Source: Zunongwangia mangrovi (GTDB taxonomy: Bacteria; Bacteroidota; Bacteroidia; Flavobacteriales; Flavobacteriaceae). Taken from it: DNA of 64,000 bases. The translations under genes and the position numbers were made by a program. This document shows positions 18,568 through 28,780 of the stretch, one piece after another (position 1 is the stretch's first letter; every line of letters starts with the position of its first letter). The notes below the pieces were generated by a model, which did no database searches, had not been told where the DNA came from, and worked only from the letters and a program-made list of their open reading frames with translations. Where the stretch lies: positions 62,001 to 126,000 of the forward strand of contig NZ_FOKV01000007.1 of NCBI RefSeq assembly GCF_900112105.1, read 5' to 3'.

Positions 18568-19526
18568 GAAAGCTTACAAAATTAATATTAAGTGGTGCGC
18601 TAATGTTAACTTCAGCGGTTACGCTCGCACAGGAAGAAAACTTCAACAATCCAATTATAACAGATAAATACACTGCGGATCCTGCTGCTTTGGTTTATAA
18701 GGATTCGGTTTACATCTATGCTGGTCACGATCAGGCGCCAGATGACAGAGATCGTTACGAAATGCACGAGTGGTTAGTGTACAGCTCGGCCGATATGGTG
18801 AATTGGAAAGAACATCCTGTTCCCCTGAAGCCAACAGATTTTGAATGGGCAACCGGCGCAGCCTGGGCCGCTCAGGTTATCGAAAGAGATGGTAAATTTT
18901 ACTGGTATGTAACCGTACAGCACGAAGAAACACATCACGGGAAAGCAATTGGTGTAGCGGTTTCAGATTCACCAACAGGGCCTTTTAAAGATGCTCGCGG
19001 TAGCGCAATGATCACTAACGATATGACAACCGAATATACAGGGATTTCCTGGGATGATATCGATCCAACCGTTTGGATCGAGGATAATGGCGATGCGTAT
19101 ATGTATTGGGGAAATACTCAGTTATATTGGGTGAAATTGAAGGATAATATGATCGAATTTGAAGGTGAAATTCAAACGGTAGATCTTCCGCATTTTACCG
19201 AGGCTCCATGGATTCATAAAAAAGATGACTGGTATTATCTTTCGTATGCTTATAAATTTCCGGAGAAAACAGCTTACGCGATGAGTAAGTCTATCGAAGG
19301 GCCATGGGAATATAAAGGCATTTTAAATGAAGTTGCCGGTAATTCTAATACCAATCACCAATCGATCATCGAATTTAAAGACAAATGGTATTTTATTTAT
19401 CATAACGGAAGCATTCCAACGCACGGCGGTAGTTTTAGACGTTCGGTTTGTATCGATCGTTTGTATTATAATGATGATAATACTTTGAAAAGAGTGATCA
19501 TGACTTCAGAAGGAATACAGGAATAA
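18564..19526 (+). CDS. GH43 family alpha-L-arabinofuranosidase or exo-arabinanase
   Basis: This 320-residue enzyme has a signal peptide (LILSGALMLTSAVTLAQ) and a single five-blade propeller. The base Asp is in YTADPAALVYKDSVYIYAGHD at about residue 39, the pKa-modulating Asp in DIDPTVWIEDNGDAYMYWG near 166, and the acid Glu in PHFTEAPWIHKKDDWYYL near 213. It has no additional binding module. It overlaps the GH127 gene by 4 bp and touches the next GH43 through a TAATG junction, so translation is probably coupled. Exact linkage specificity is not visible. Confidence 0.85.
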   Translation: MRKLTKLILSGALMLTSAVTLAQEENFNNPIITDKYTADPAALVYKDSVYIYAGHDQAPDDRDRYEMHEWLVYSSADMVNWKEHPVPLKPTDFEWATGAAWAAQVIERDGKFYWYVTVQHEETHHGKAIGVAVSDSPTGPFKDARGSAMITNDMTTEYTGISWDDIDPTVWIEDNGDAYMYWGNTQLYWVKLKDNMIEFEGEIQTVDLPHFTEAPWIHKKDDWYYLSYAYKFPEKTAYAMSKSIEGPWEYKGILNEVAGNSNTNHQSIIEFKDKWYFIYHNGSIPTHGGSFRRSVCIDRLYYNDDNTLKRVIMTSEGIQE

Positions 19527-20527
19527 TGAAAGCTTCAAAATATCTAATATTGTCCATTTTGCTGAATAGTTTTTTATTCTGTTCAGCACAAGAAAGAGTA
19601 ACACCAACCGAGGAAACGATTGTTCACGATCCGGTCGCAATTCAGGCTAACGGAAAATATTATATGTTCTGCACGGGTAGGGGAATTTCAATGTTTTCTT
19701 CGGAAGATCTTAAAGAATGGAAACATGAAGCTCCTGTTTTTGCTGAGAAGCCAGCGTGGACAGACGATGTGGTTCCAGATTTTGGAAATCATATCTGGGC
19801 ACCTGATATTACTGAATTTGAAGGTAAATTTTATTTGTACTATTCAGTTTCAGCATTTGCGAAAAACACTTCAGCAATAGGATTAGTAACCAATGAAACT
19901 TTAGATGTAGATAGTCCTAATTATAAATGGGAAGATCAGGGAATTGTTGTTCAGTCTATCCCTAACCGTGACTTATGGAACGCCATCGATCCTAATCTTA
20001 TTTTTGATGAAGAAGGAACACCTTGGTTAAGTTTTGGTTCGTTCTGGGAAGGGTTGAAATTAGTTAAATTAAGCCCCGATTTAAAATCGATTGCGCAACC
20101 ACAGGAATGGGAAACGATTGCCAGAAGAGAACGCTCTTTCAAGATCGCCGATAGTAATCCTGGAGATGCTGCTTTAGAAGCACCATTTATTTTCAAAAAA
20201 GGAGATTGGTATTACCTGTTTATTTCCTGGGATCTATGTTGCAGAGGAGAAGATAGTACTTATAAAGTTGTTGTAGGTCGTTCAAAATCTGTAAAAGGTC
20301 CGTTTTTAGATAAATCTGGCAAATCTTTATTTAATGGTGGCGGAAGTTTGGTTGTAGAAGGAAATGAAAATTGGTATGGCGCCGGTCACAACAGTGTTTA
20401 CGCTTTCGATGGTAAAGACTATATGTTTTTTCATGCTTATGATGCTGAAGATGGTGCAAAACCCAAACTTAAGATTAAAGAACTAAGTTGGGAAAACGGA
20501 TGGCCAAAACAGCTAAAATTGAAATAA
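19526..20527 (+). CDS. GH43 arabinan 1,5-alpha-L-arabinosidase
   Basis: This 333-residue secreted enzyme has a short hydrophobic leader ending in LFCSAQ. Catalytic positions are the Asp in TIVHDPVAIQANGKYYMFCTG near residue 34, the Asp in NAIDPNLIFDEEGTPWLSFG near 154, and the Glu in ALEAPFIFKKGDWYYLFISW near 218. The layout HDP, then GNHIWAPDI, then GSFWEGLKLV, then WDLCCRG matches the AbnA-like endo-arabinanases (GH43_5). It is translationally linked to the gene before it. It would act on short arabino-oligosaccharides in the periplasm. Confidence 0.88.
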   Translation: MKASKYLILSILLNSFLFCSAQERVTPTEETIVHDPVAIQANGKYYMFCTGRGISMFSSEDLKEWKHEAPVFAEKPAWTDDVVPDFGNHIWAPDITEFEGKFYLYYSVSAFAKNTSAIGLVTNETLDVDSPNYKWEDQGIVVQSIPNRDLWNAIDPNLIFDEEGTPWLSFGSFWEGLKLVKLSPDLKSIAQPQEWETIARRERSFKIADSNPGDAALEAPFIFKKGDWYYLFISWDLCCRGEDSTYKVVVGRSKSVKGPFLDKSGKSLFNGGGSLVVEGNENWYGAGHNSVYAFDGKDYMFFHAYDAEDGAKPKLKIKELSWENGWPKQLKLK

Positions 20528-20552
20528 AAAACTCACAAGTAAAATCAACAAT

Positions 20553-21653
20553 ATGAAGTTCAAATCATTATTAAATATGGTTTTAGTGGCACTTTCTATT
20601 TTCGGAATGGCCAGCTATTCGCAGATACATGCGCAGGAAACATCTGAAGGTGAAAATTTTGTTAGATCTAATGATCCAATCGTGCTTCAGCGTGCAGATC
20701 CTTTTATCTATAAGCATACAGATGGTTACTACTATTTTACTGGCTCTGTACCTACTTACGATGCTATTGAAATTAGACGAGCAAAAACCATAGAAGGTTT
20801 GCAGGATGCTAAACCTGTTCGAGTTTGGGAAAAGCACGAAAGCGGACCTATGAGTCGGCATATCTGGGCGCCAGAAATTCATTTTCTGGATGGAGAATGG
20901 TACGTATATTTTGCGGGAAGCGAAGAAAGCGACATTTGGAAGTTAAGACCTTATGTTATTAAATGTTCAGGACAGGATCCATTAGAAGACGATTGGATCG
21001 AACTTGGACAAATGCAGGCTGCCGATAATGATCCCAAAAGTTTTACCGATTTCTCTTTAGACGGAACGGTATTCGAACATAACGGAAAGCGCTATTTCTG
21101 TTGGGCAGAAAAAACCGGCGGGCAGTTCGCGGCTTCAAATTTATATTTAGCTGAAATGGAATCTCCAATTAAACTTAAGACCGTTCAGTTTATGTTAACT
21201 ACGCCAGATTACGATTGGGAGCGTATCGATTTTTGGGTGAATGAAGGTCCTGCTGTGATCAAGAACGATGGTAAGATATTTATCACTTTTTCGGCCAGTG
21301 CTACCGGTGCCTGTTATAGTATGGGAATCATGGAAGCCGATGCAGATGCCGATCTTTTGGATAGAAATTCTTGGACAAAGTCCAGATATCCAGTTTTAAA
21401 AACAAATGAAGAAAAAGATATTTATGGGCCAGGTCACAATTCTTTTACTGTAGACGAAAATGGCGATCCATTAATGATTTATCATGCCAGAGAATACGAA
21501 AAGGCAGTTGGTGATCCTAAAATGGTACCTGAATCAGATAAAAGATCACTTGAAGAAATAAAAGCAGATCCTTTGTATGATCCTAATCGGCACGCTAGAT
21601 TGATGGAAGTAAAATTTGATGAAAACGGTAGACCTGTTTTTGAATTCTACTAA
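20553..21653 (+). CDS. GH43 exo-alpha-1,5-L-arabinofuranosidase
   Basis: This 366-residue secreted enzyme is the last of the four GH43 genes. After a signal peptide (LLNMVLVALSIFGMASYS) the propeller has its Asp base in LQRADPFIYKHTDGYYYFTG near residue 50, a second Asp in FSLDGTVFEHNGKRYFCWAE, and the acid Glu in FWVNEGPAVIKNDGKIFITF near 230. The motifs GPMSRHIWAPEIHF and YGPGHNSFTVDENG with a His resemble the SaAraf43A type (GH43_26) that works on linear 1,5-arabinan ends. A terminator follows, closing the first operon. Confidence 0.85.
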   Translation: MKFKSLLNMVLVALSIFGMASYSQIHAQETSEGENFVRSNDPIVLQRADPFIYKHTDGYYYFTGSVPTYDAIEIRRAKTIEGLQDAKPVRVWEKHESGPMSRHIWAPEIHFLDGEWYVYFAGSEESDIWKLRPYVIKCSGQDPLEDDWIELGQMQAADNDPKSFTDFSLDGTVFEHNGKRYFCWAEKTGGQFAASNLYLAEMESPIKLKTVQFMLTTPDYDWERIDFWVNEGPAVIKNDGKIFITFSASATGACYSMGIMEADADADLLDRNSWTKSRYPVLKTNEEKDIYGPGHNSFTVDENGDPLMIYHAREYEKAVGDPKMVPESDKRSLEEIKADPLYDPNRHARLMEVKFDENGRPVFEFY

Positions 21654-21681
21654 CATGATTAACGATATAAATGAATAAAAT

Positions 21682-21731
21682 GGGGATTTAGAATTAAGGA
21701 TTGAAACGCCTTTTCTAAATCCTCTTTTTGT
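21682..21731 (+). terminator. Terminator of the susC-to-GH43 operon
   Basis: Arms GGGGATTTAGAA and TTCTAAATCCTC pair (one G-T) around a loop of about 19 nt, followed by TTTTTG. Confidence 0.75.
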
Positions 21732-21832
21732 TTAGCTTTATTGAGAATGAGGTAAATTTTAAGTATTGAAAAACGCTAAAATTGAAGCCTTGTTCATTTT
21801 AAGAATAAAAATTAAAGAAATCTTAAAATTAT

Positions 21833-21851
21833 AAGTGTTTTTATTACACTT
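21833..21851. promoter_or_regulatory. Probable AraR operator at araB
   Basis: AAGTGT-N7-ACACTT is a perfect inverted repeat, 47 bp upstream of the araB start. It covers the place where the -33 box would lie relative to the -7 box at 21868. The same motif is at the susC promoter. Confidence 0.7.
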
Positions 21852-21867
21852 AATAAAAACAAATTTA

Positions 21868-21875
21868 TATATTTG
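21868..21875 (+). promoter_or_regulatory. araB -7 box, TATATTTG
   Basis: An exact TAnnTTTG match, 23 bp before the araB ATG, with the operator directly upstream. Confidence 0.7.
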
Positions 21876-21898
21876 TTTCAGACTAAAAGTTAGAATAC

Positions 21899-23572
21899 AT
21901 GGAAACATATGTAATAGGACTTGATTACGGGACAGATTCGGTAAGAGCTGTACTTGTAGATACCACCAGTGGAAAGGAGCTTGCTTCAGATACATTTTGG
22001 TATCCTCGTTGGAAAAAACAGCTTTACTGTGATGCTGGTCTCAATCGATTTCGGCAACATCCTTTAGACCATATTGAAGGTCTGGAGAAAACAATAAAAG
22101 GAGTTATTGAAAAAAGCGGAGTTAATGGCGAAGCTGTTAAAGGTATTTGTATAGATACTACAGGTTCTTCACCCGTTCCGGTAACCAAAGACGGTACTCC
22201 TTTGGCTCTTGTAGATGGATTTACAGATAATCCAAATGCAATGATGATCTTATGGAAAGATCACACAGCAATTAAAGAAGCTAATGAGATCAACGAGTTG
22301 GCAGAAACCTGGGGTGGTGAAAACTACACCAAATACGAAGGAGGAATTTATTCTTCAGAGTGGTTTTGGGCAAAAATAACACATATTGTTCGTGAGGATG
22401 AAGCGGTAAAAAATGCTGCTTATTCGTGGATGGAACATTGTGATATTATGACCTATCTTCTTATTGAAGATACAGATCTTGCTTCTTTTAAAAGAAGTAG
22501 ATGTGGTGCAGGACATAAGGCTATGTGGCACGAAAGCTGGGGCGGTTTACCTTCAGAAGAATTTCTAGGAAAATTACACCCATATTGTGCAGATCTAAGA
22601 TCAAAATTATACAACGAAACTTATACATCAGATGAAGTTGCAGGTAAGATCAGTAAAGAATGGGCTTCTAAACTAGGCCTTTCTGAAGATACTGTTATTG
22701 CCGTGGGAACATTTGATGCACACTCTGGAGCGGTAGGAGCTAAAGTAGAGGAACATGCGTTAGTTCGTGTTATGGGAACTTCAACCTGTGATATTATTGT
22801 TTCTCCTTACGATGTAGTTGGAGACAAGACTGTTAGAGGAATTTGTGGACAGGTAGATGGTTCTGTAATTCCTGGAATGGTTGGATTAGAAGCAGGTCAA
22901 TCTGCGTTTGGAGATGTGCTGGCCTGGTTCAAAAATGTACTTTCCTGGCCTTTAAATCATTTAGTATACAATTCTGAAGTACTTTCCGAAGAACAAATAG
23001 CGGCCTTAAAAGAAGAAGTAGATAAGAAGTTTATTAAAGAATTAGCTGCTGAAGCTGAAGCTTTAGAACTTAACGAAAGTATACCTGTAGCTTTAGATTG
23101 GATTAACGGTCGCCGTACTCCAGATGCAAATCAGGAGTTAAAAAGTGCAATTAGCAATCTTTCTTTAGGAAGTAAAGCTCCGCATATCTTTAAAGCTCTT
23201 GTGAATGCTATCTGTTTTGGTGCTAAGGAAATTGTAGATCGTTTTAAAGAAGAAGGTGTCGAAATTAAGACAGTAATTGGTATTGGTGGTGTGGCAAGAA
23301 AATCTGCTTATATCATGCAAACTCTTGCAAACACTTTAAACATGCCAATTAAAGTTGCTGCTTCAGATGAAGCGCCAGCCTTAGGATCTGCAGTTTATGC
23401 TGCAGTTGCTGCCGGAATTTATGAAGACGTAATCACCGCCAGTAAAACTTTAGGTAGTGATTTCGAAGCCGAATATTATCCACAACCAGAAATGGTAGGA
23501 GAGTTTGAAAAGCAAATGGCTGCGTATAAAGAATTAAGTCATTTTGTTGAAGAAAGCATAACTAAAAAATAA
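21899..23572 (+). CDS. araB: L-ribulokinase
   Basis: This 557-residue FGGY-family kinase phosphorylates L-ribulose to L-ribulose 5-phosphate with ATP. The N-terminal phosphate motif is VIGLDYGTDSVRAVLVDT at residues 4-21. The second half carries VAVGTFDAHSGAVGAKV and the ATP-binding GIGGVARKSAYIMQTLANTL near residue 460. Length fits AraB. It opens the second arabinose operon, under its own promoter and operator, and lies 6 bp from araD. Confidence 0.95.
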   Translation: METYVIGLDYGTDSVRAVLVDTTSGKELASDTFWYPRWKKQLYCDAGLNRFRQHPLDHIEGLEKTIKGVIEKSGVNGEAVKGICIDTTGSSPVPVTKDGTPLALVDGFTDNPNAMMILWKDHTAIKEANEINELAETWGGENYTKYEGGIYSSEWFWAKITHIVREDEAVKNAAYSWMEHCDIMTYLLIEDTDLASFKRSRCGAGHKAMWHESWGGLPSEEFLGKLHPYCADLRSKLYNETYTSDEVAGKISKEWASKLGLSEDTVIAVGTFDAHSGAVGAKVEEHALVRVMGTSTCDIIVSPYDVVGDKTVRGICGQVDGSVIPGMVGLEAGQSAFGDVLAWFKNVLSWPLNHLVYNSEVLSEEQIAALKEEVDKKFIKELAAEAEALELNESIPVALDWINGRRTPDANQELKSAISNLSLGSKAPHIFKALVNAICFGAKEIVDRFKEEGVEIKTVIGIGGVARKSAYIMQTLANTLNMPIKVAASDEAPALGSAVYAAVAAGIYEDVITASKTLGSDFEAEYYPQPEMVGEFEKQMAAYKELSHFVEESITKK

Positions 23573-23578
23573 TAGATC

Positions 23579-24283
23579 ATGAGTTCTAAATATCAATCTT
23601 TAAAAGAGGAATGTTATGAGGCAAATATGCAGCTTGATGCATTAGACCTTGTAATTTATACCTTCGGAAATGTAAGTGCAGTAGACCGTAAAGAAGGAGT
23701 TTTTGCTATAAAACCCAGTGGCGTGCCTTATGCCGAATTAAAGCCTGAAGATATCGTGATCCTTGATTTTGATAATAATGTTATCGAAGGAAGCATGCGA
23801 CCATCATCAGACACAAAAACACATGCATATTTATACAAAAACTGGGAAAATATTGGGGGAATTGCTCACACCCATGCAACATACTCTGTAGCGTGGGCCC
23901 AGTCCCAGTTAGATATTCCGATTTTTGGAACTACCCATGCCGATCATTTAACGGCAGATATTCCTTGTGCGCCTCCAATGAAAGATGAGCTTATTGCAGG
24001 TAACTACGAATATAATACTGGTATCCAAATCCTGGATTGCTTCAAGGAAAAAGGTTTGTCTTACGAAGAGGTACAGATGATCCTTATTGGTAACCATGGG
24101 CCTTTTACTTGGGGACCAACTGCTGCTAAAGCGGTTTACAATAGTAAAGTTTTAGAAGAAGTAGGAAGAATGGCTTATCTAACTTTACAGATTAATCCGA
24201 ATGCACCTAGATTAAAAGATTCTTTAATTAAAAAACATTATGAGCGTAAGCACGGTAAAAATGCGTATTACGGTCAGAATTAA
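23579..24283 (+). CDS. araD: L-ribulose-5-phosphate 4-epimerase
   Basis: This 234-residue class II aldolase-fold enzyme converts L-ribulose 5-phosphate to D-xylulose 5-phosphate. Zn ligands are visible in [15 protein letters not shown] (near residues 95-99) and [16 protein letters not shown] (near 168). The substrate motifs FGNVSAVDR and KPSGVPY are present. It sits between araB and araA with short gaps. Confidence 0.96.
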   Translation: MSSKYQSLKEECYEANMQLDALDLVIYTFGNVSAVDRKEGVFAIKPSGVPYAELKPEDIVILDFDNNVIEGSMRPSSDTKTHAYLYKNWENIGGIAHTHATYSVAWAQSQLDIPIFGTTHADHLTADIPCAPPMKDELIAGNYEYNTGIQILDCFKEKGLSYEEVQMILIGNHGPFTWGPTAAKAVYNSKVLEEVGRMAYLTLQINPNAPRLKDSLIKKHYERKHGKNAYYGQN

Positions 24284-24303
24284 TAACCTTAACAAATTAT
24301 CCA

Positions 24304-25812
24304 ATGATTGCTATAGAGAGTAAAGAAATCTGGTTTATTACAGGAAGCCAGCATTTATACGGACCTGAAACTTTAGAGCAGGTTGCTAAAAACTCAAAAG
24401 AGATTGTAGAAGGCTTAGATGCTTCTGCAGAAATTCCGGTTAAATTAGTTTATAAAGACACAGTAAAAACTGAAGATGAGATCGCTGCTGTAATGCGTGA
24501 AGCGAATAATTCAGAAAAATGTATTGGTCTTGTGGCCTGGATGCATACTTTTTCCCCTGCTAAAATGTGGATAAAAGGTTTAACATTACTAGGTAAACCA
24601 ATTTGCCATTTACACACTCAGTTTAATGCTGAAGTGCCTTGGAGCGATATCGATATGGACTTTATGAATCTTAACCAATCTGCTCATGGAGATCGCGAGT
24701 TTGGATTTATGATGTCTAGAATGCGTAAAAAACGTAAAGTTATCGTTGGGCACTGGAAAAGTGACAGAGTACAAAAGAAACTTGGTATCTGGTCTCGCGT
24801 AGCTTTAGGATGGGACGAAATGCAAAATCTAAAAGTTGCACGTATTGGTGATAATATGCGTAATGTAGCGGTAACCGAAGGTGATAAGGTAGAAGCTCAA
24901 ATGAAATTTGGAGTAGCCGTTAACGCTTATGATTCTTCAAATGTTGTAGCGAAAATTAACGAAGTTACAGAGGATGAGCTAAATAAATTACTTGATACCT
25001 ATGCTACAGATTATAATCTTACCGATAGTTTAAAAGAAGGCGGAGAAAAAAGACAATCTTTGATCGATGCTGCTAAGATCGAATTAGGTTTACGTAAATT
25101 CTTAGATGAAGGTGGTTTTAAAGCTTTTACAGATACCTTTGAGAATCTTGGAGAATTAAAGCAATTGCCGGGTCTTGCTGTACAACGTTTAATGGCAGAT
25201 GGATATGGATTTGGTGGAGAAGGAGACTGGAAAACAGCTGCTTTAACCCGAGTGATGAAGGTAATGGCTTACGGTCTGGAAGGTGGAACATCTTTTATGG
25301 AAGATTACACTTATCACTTTACTCCAGAGAAATCTTTAGTAATGGGTTCTCATATGCTGGAAATTTGTCCTAGTATTGCAGATGATAAACCTTCTTGTGA
25401 GGTGCATCCTTTAGGAATTGGAGGAAAAGAAGATCCAGTTCGTTTAGTGTTTAACTCTCCTGTTGGAGCAGCAATTAATGCTACCTGGATAGATATGGGT
25501 AATCGTTTTAGACTTATCGTTAACGAAGTCGAGGCTGTTGCACCAGAAAAAGAATTACCTAATTTACCTGTTGCCAGAGTACTTTGGGACTGTAAACCAG
25601 ATCTTGAGGTTGCCGCTACAGCGTGGATCTTAGCAGGTGGTGCTCACCATACTGTTTATACGCAGGCGTTAACTACAGAATATTTGGAAGATTTTGCCGA
25701 TATTGCAGGTGTAGAGCTTCTTGTAATAGATCAGGATACTAAAGTAAGAGACTTTAAAGATACTATAAATGCCAACGAGGCATATTATCACCTCTTTCAA
25801 CATAAAATGTAA
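24304..25812 (+). CDS. araA: L-arabinose isomerase
   Basis: This 502-residue isomerase converts L-arabinose to L-ribulose and needs Mn. It starts at [18 protein letters not shown], the standard AraA N-terminus. Metal and catalytic motifs include [18 protein letters not shown] (Glu near residue 306), [12 protein letters not shown] (Glu near 333), [10 protein letters not shown] (His near 350) and [11 protein letters not shown] (His near 449). It is the third gene of the operon. Confidence 0.97.
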   Translation: MIAIESKEIWFITGSQHLYGPETLEQVAKNSKEIVEGLDASAEIPVKLVYKDTVKTEDEIAAVMREANNSEKCIGLVAWMHTFSPAKMWIKGLTLLGKPICHLHTQFNAEVPWSDIDMDFMNLNQSAHGDREFGFMMSRMRKKRKVIVGHWKSDRVQKKLGIWSRVALGWDEMQNLKVARIGDNMRNVAVTEGDKVEAQMKFGVAVNAYDSSNVVAKINEVTEDELNKLLDTYATDYNLTDSLKEGGEKRQSLIDAAKIELGLRKFLDEGGFKAFTDTFENLGELKQLPGLAVQRLMADGYGFGGEGDWKTAALTRVMKVMAYGLEGGTSFMEDYTYHFTPEKSLVMGSHMLEICPSIADDKPSCEVHPLGIGGKEDPVRLVFNSPVGAAINATWIDMGNRFRLIVNEVEAVAPEKELPNLPVARVLWDCKPDLEVAATAWILAGGAHHTVYTQALTTEYLEDFADIAGVELLVIDQDTKVRDFKDTINANEAYYHLFQHKM

Positions 25813-25827
25813 TAGTACACTTAAATT

Positions 25828-27012
25828 ATGAAAAAAATAAAGCATACGGTTTATTTCCTATGCCTTTTCAGTTTTCTGTTTTCCCTTACTAACTGTAAGG
25901 GAGACGGGAAGTCTGATAAGGAAAAAGAGGAGGTAGCCAAAACCGAATCCGAAATCGATTTCTTGACCAAAGAAGATTACGGTACTACCGCTGAAGGGGA
26001 AAAGGTAGAACAATACACTTTAACCAATGAAGCAGGTATGGAAGTAAAGATCATTACTTACGGTGGTCGTATTACTTCATTAAAAGCACCAGATAAAAAT
26101 GACGAATTTGAGGATGTGATCTTAGGCTTCGATTCTCTAAGCCAGTATACTTCAGATCATCCATATTTTGGAGCATTAATTGGACGGTTTGGTAATAGAA
26201 TTGCCGGCGGTAAATTCAGTTTAGATGGGGAAGAATATCAACTTCCGCAGAATGATGGAGAAAACTCTCTTCACGGTGGTGATCAAGGATTCGATAAAGT
26301 GATCTGGACTGCTGAAGTTCCATCAGATAGCACATCATTGGTATTAACTTACCAGAGTAAAGATGGAGAGATGGGATATCCAGGAAATCTTGATGTAAAG
26401 GTAACTTATACTTTAAGTGAGGATAATTCTTTAGATGTCGAATATGAAGCTGAAACAGATAAGAAAACGATCGTTAATCTTACGCAACATTCTTATTTCA
26501 ATTTAACAGGAGACTTCAGTAAAACGATCTTAGATCATGAGGTAGTTTTAAATGCAGATGAATTTTTACCTGTAGATGAAACTTTAATTCCTACTGGTGA
26601 ATTAAGAAGCGTTGAAGGTACTCCTTTTGATTTTACTGAAGCTAAAAAAGTAGGTGAAGAAATTGAAGCTGAAAATAAACAATTAGAGCTGGGACTTGGT
26701 TACGATCACTGTTGGGTATTAAACGATCAAACTGAAGATATGCATTTTGCAGCTTCAGCTTACGATCCAGAGAGTGGACGTTTTCTTGAGGTGTCTACTA
26801 CAGAACCGGGAATCCAGTTTTATACCGGTAACTTTCTTGATGGAACCTTACCACAGCAAGGTGGAGAAGGTACTTATGCAAAACGTTCTGGTTTTTGCTT
26901 AGAAACACAGCATTATCCAGATTCTCCAAATCAGGAAAAATTTCCTTCTGTAGTATTAAATCCAGGAGAGAAATACAGTTCTAAAACTAGTTTTAAATTT
27001 TCAGTAAAATAA
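25828..27012 (+). CDS. Aldose 1-epimerase (mutarotase) lipoprotein
   Basis: This 394-residue enzyme interconverts sugar anomers. It carries an SPII signal with lipobox LTNC at residues 18-21, so it is a periplasm-facing or surface lipoprotein. Family motifs are ITYGGRITSLKAPDK, GALIGRFGNRIAGGKF, the catalytic His in NLTQHSYFNLTGD near residue 221 and the catalytic Glu in VSTTEPGIQFYTGN near 328. In this operon its role is probably to prepare arabinose for the symporter and isomerase. The name galM would be loose. Confidence 0.92.
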   Translation: MKKIKHTVYFLCLFSFLFSLTNCKGDGKSDKEKEEVAKTESEIDFLTKEDYGTTAEGEKVEQYTLTNEAGMEVKIITYGGRITSLKAPDKNDEFEDVILGFDSLSQYTSDHPYFGALIGRFGNRIAGGKFSLDGEEYQLPQNDGENSLHGGDQGFDKVIWTAEVPSDSTSLVLTYQSKDGEMGYPGNLDVKVTYTLSEDNSLDVEYEAETDKKTIVNLTQHSYFNLTGDFSKTILDHEVVLNADEFLPVDETLIPTGELRSVEGTPFDFTEAKKVGEEIEAENKQLELGLGYDHCWVLNDQTEDMHFAASAYDPESGRFLEVSTTEPGIQFYTGNFLDGTLPQQGGEGTYAKRSGFCLETQHYPDSPNQEKFPSVVLNPGEKYSSKTSFKFSVK

Positions 27013-27016
27013 GAAT

Positions 27017-28720
27017 ATGCAAACATTCGATACTTTAGATTGGATCGTTATAGGCGTATTTTGTTTACTACTTATAGGAGTTATTTTATACGTAGTTAGA
27101 CAAAAATCTAACGATTCTGCCGATTATTTTTTAGGAGGTAAAGATGCCGGTTGGATTGCCATTGGTACATCGATATTTGCTTCGAACATTGGTTCAGAAC
27201 ATTTAATAGGTCTTGCCGGGGCAGGAGCTTCAAGCGGTATGGCCATGGCGCACTGGGAAATACAGGGTTGGATGATCCTTATTTTGGGTTGGGTTTTCGT
27301 ACCATTTTATAGCCGAAGTATGGTATATACCATGCCCGAATTTTTAGAAAGAAGATATAACAAGCAGTCGAGGACCATACTTTCTGTGATTTCATTGATT
27401 AGTTATGTCTTAACCAAAGTAGCGGTAACAGTTTATGCCGGTGGACTTGTGTTTCAGGAGGTTTTTGGAATAGAAAAATTATGGGGCATCGATTTCTTCT
27501 GGATCGCTGCAATAGGTCTTGTTCTAATTACCGCTTTATATACCATTTTTGGAGGTATGAAGTCGGTATTATATACTTCAATTCTACAAACACCAATTTT
27601 ACTATTAGGATCTGCAATTATCGTGGTTCTTGGTCTTAAAGAATTAGGTGGGTGGGATCAAATGATTGCTATAACAAGTTCTGTAGAGGTAAATGATTAT
27701 GGTGATTCTATGGTGAACTTGATTAGAAGTAATAATGATCCAGATTTTCCTTGGTTAGGTGCTTTAATAGGATCTTCTATTATTGGATTTTGGTACTGGT
27801 GTACAGATCAATATATTGTACAACGTGTACTTTCTGGAAAGAACTTAAAGGAATCACGTCGTGGTACTATTTTCGGGGCATACTTAAAACTTTTACCGGT
27901 TTTCTTATTCCTTATTCCTGGGATGATAGCGTTTTCAATTCATTATCAGAATATTTCAGCAGGAGGCGAAGGATTTTTACCATTCTTAGACAATGGAGTA
28001 GCTAATGCAGATGCCGCTTTCCCAACATTGGTAGCTAAGTTATTACCAGCAGGAGTGAAAGGGCTTGTAGTATGTGGTATTCTAGCGGCTTTAATGAGCT
28101 CACTAGCATCATTATTTAATTCTTCAGCAATGTTGTTCACAATCGATTTTTATAAGCGTTTGAAGCCAGAAACACCAGAGAAAAAATTAGTACAAATTGG
28201 CCAAATGGCTACACTGGTAATCGTTATACTGGGGATTTTATGGATACCAATTATGCGAAGTGTAGGAGATGTACTTTACACATATTTACAGGATGTACAA
28301 TCTGTTTTAGCACCGGGTATTGCTGCGGCCTTTTTATTAGGGATTACCTGGAAGCGTACCAGCGCAAAAGGTGGTATGTGGGGATTAATTTCTGGTTTAG
28401 TGATTGGTCTTACACGACTAGGAGCAAAAGTTTACTACAGTAATTTTGCCGAGGCGTCAGATTCTATATTTAAATATGTATTTTATGATCTTAACTGGTT
28501 ATATTTCTGTGGTTGGATGTTCTTATTCTGTATCCTTGTGGTTGTAGGAGTAAGTTTAGCTACTGAGGCTCCAGAAGCCAAAAAAATCAAAGGATTAGTC
28601 TTTGGTACAACTACTAAAGAAGATCATGATGAAGACCGTAAGAGTTGGAACAAATGGGATGTTGTTCACTCTGTAATTATATTAGGATTGACAGGTGCTT
28701 TTTATTGGTATTTCTGGTAG
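27017..28720 (+). CDS. Sodium/sugar symporter, SSS family
   Basis: This 567-residue inner-membrane protein has about 14 hydrophobic helices. SSS-family signatures are DYFLGGKDAGWIAIGTSIFA near residues 35-54 and SNIGSEHLIGLAGAG just after. The sodium-site region AALMSSLASLFNSSAMLFTID is near residue 355. It is the only sugar transporter of the operon and probably imports L-arabinose with sodium. It begins 4 bp after the mutarotase stop and is followed by a terminator. Confidence 0.92.
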   Translation: MQTFDTLDWIVIGVFCLLLIGVILYVVRQKSNDSADYFLGGKDAGWIAIGTSIFASNIGSEHLIGLAGAGASSGMAMAHWEIQGWMILILGWVFVPFYSRSMVYTMPEFLERRYNKQSRTILSVISLISYVLTKVAVTVYAGGLVFQEVFGIEKLWGIDFFWIAAIGLVLITALYTIFGGMKSVLYTSILQTPILLLGSAIIVVLGLKELGGWDQMIAITSSVEVNDYGDSMVNLIRSNNDPDFPWLGALIGSSIIGFWYWCTDQYIVQRVLSGKNLKESRRGTIFGAYLKLLPVFLFLIPGMIAFSIHYQNISAGGEGFLPFLDNGVANADAAFPTLVAKLLPAGVKGLVVCGILAALMSSLASLFNSSAMLFTIDFYKRLKPETPEKKLVQIGQMATLVIVILGILWIPIMRSVGDVLYTYLQDVQSVLAPGIAAAFLLGITWKRTSAKGGMWGLISGLVIGLTRLGAKVYYSNFAEASDSIFKYVFYDLNWLYFCGWMFLFCILVVVGVSLATEAPEAKKIKGLVFGTTTKEDHDEDRKSWNKWDVVHSVIILGLTGAFYWYFW

Positions 28721-28744
28721 AAAGAACGAAGTATTATATTAAAT

Positions 28745-28780
28745 AAAAAAGCCGGTAAATAATTTTACCGGCTTTTTTAT
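28745..28780 (+). terminator. Terminator of the araBDA operon
   Basis: A 15-bp stem, AAAAAAGCCGGTAAA with TTTACCGGCTTTTTT. The dispersed repeat begins in its T tail. Confidence 0.9.

Noticed and set aside
20583-20882. 99-codon open frame on the - strand inside a GH43 gene
   Set aside because: The GH43 frame has catalytic motifs across the same bases. The reverse frame has none.
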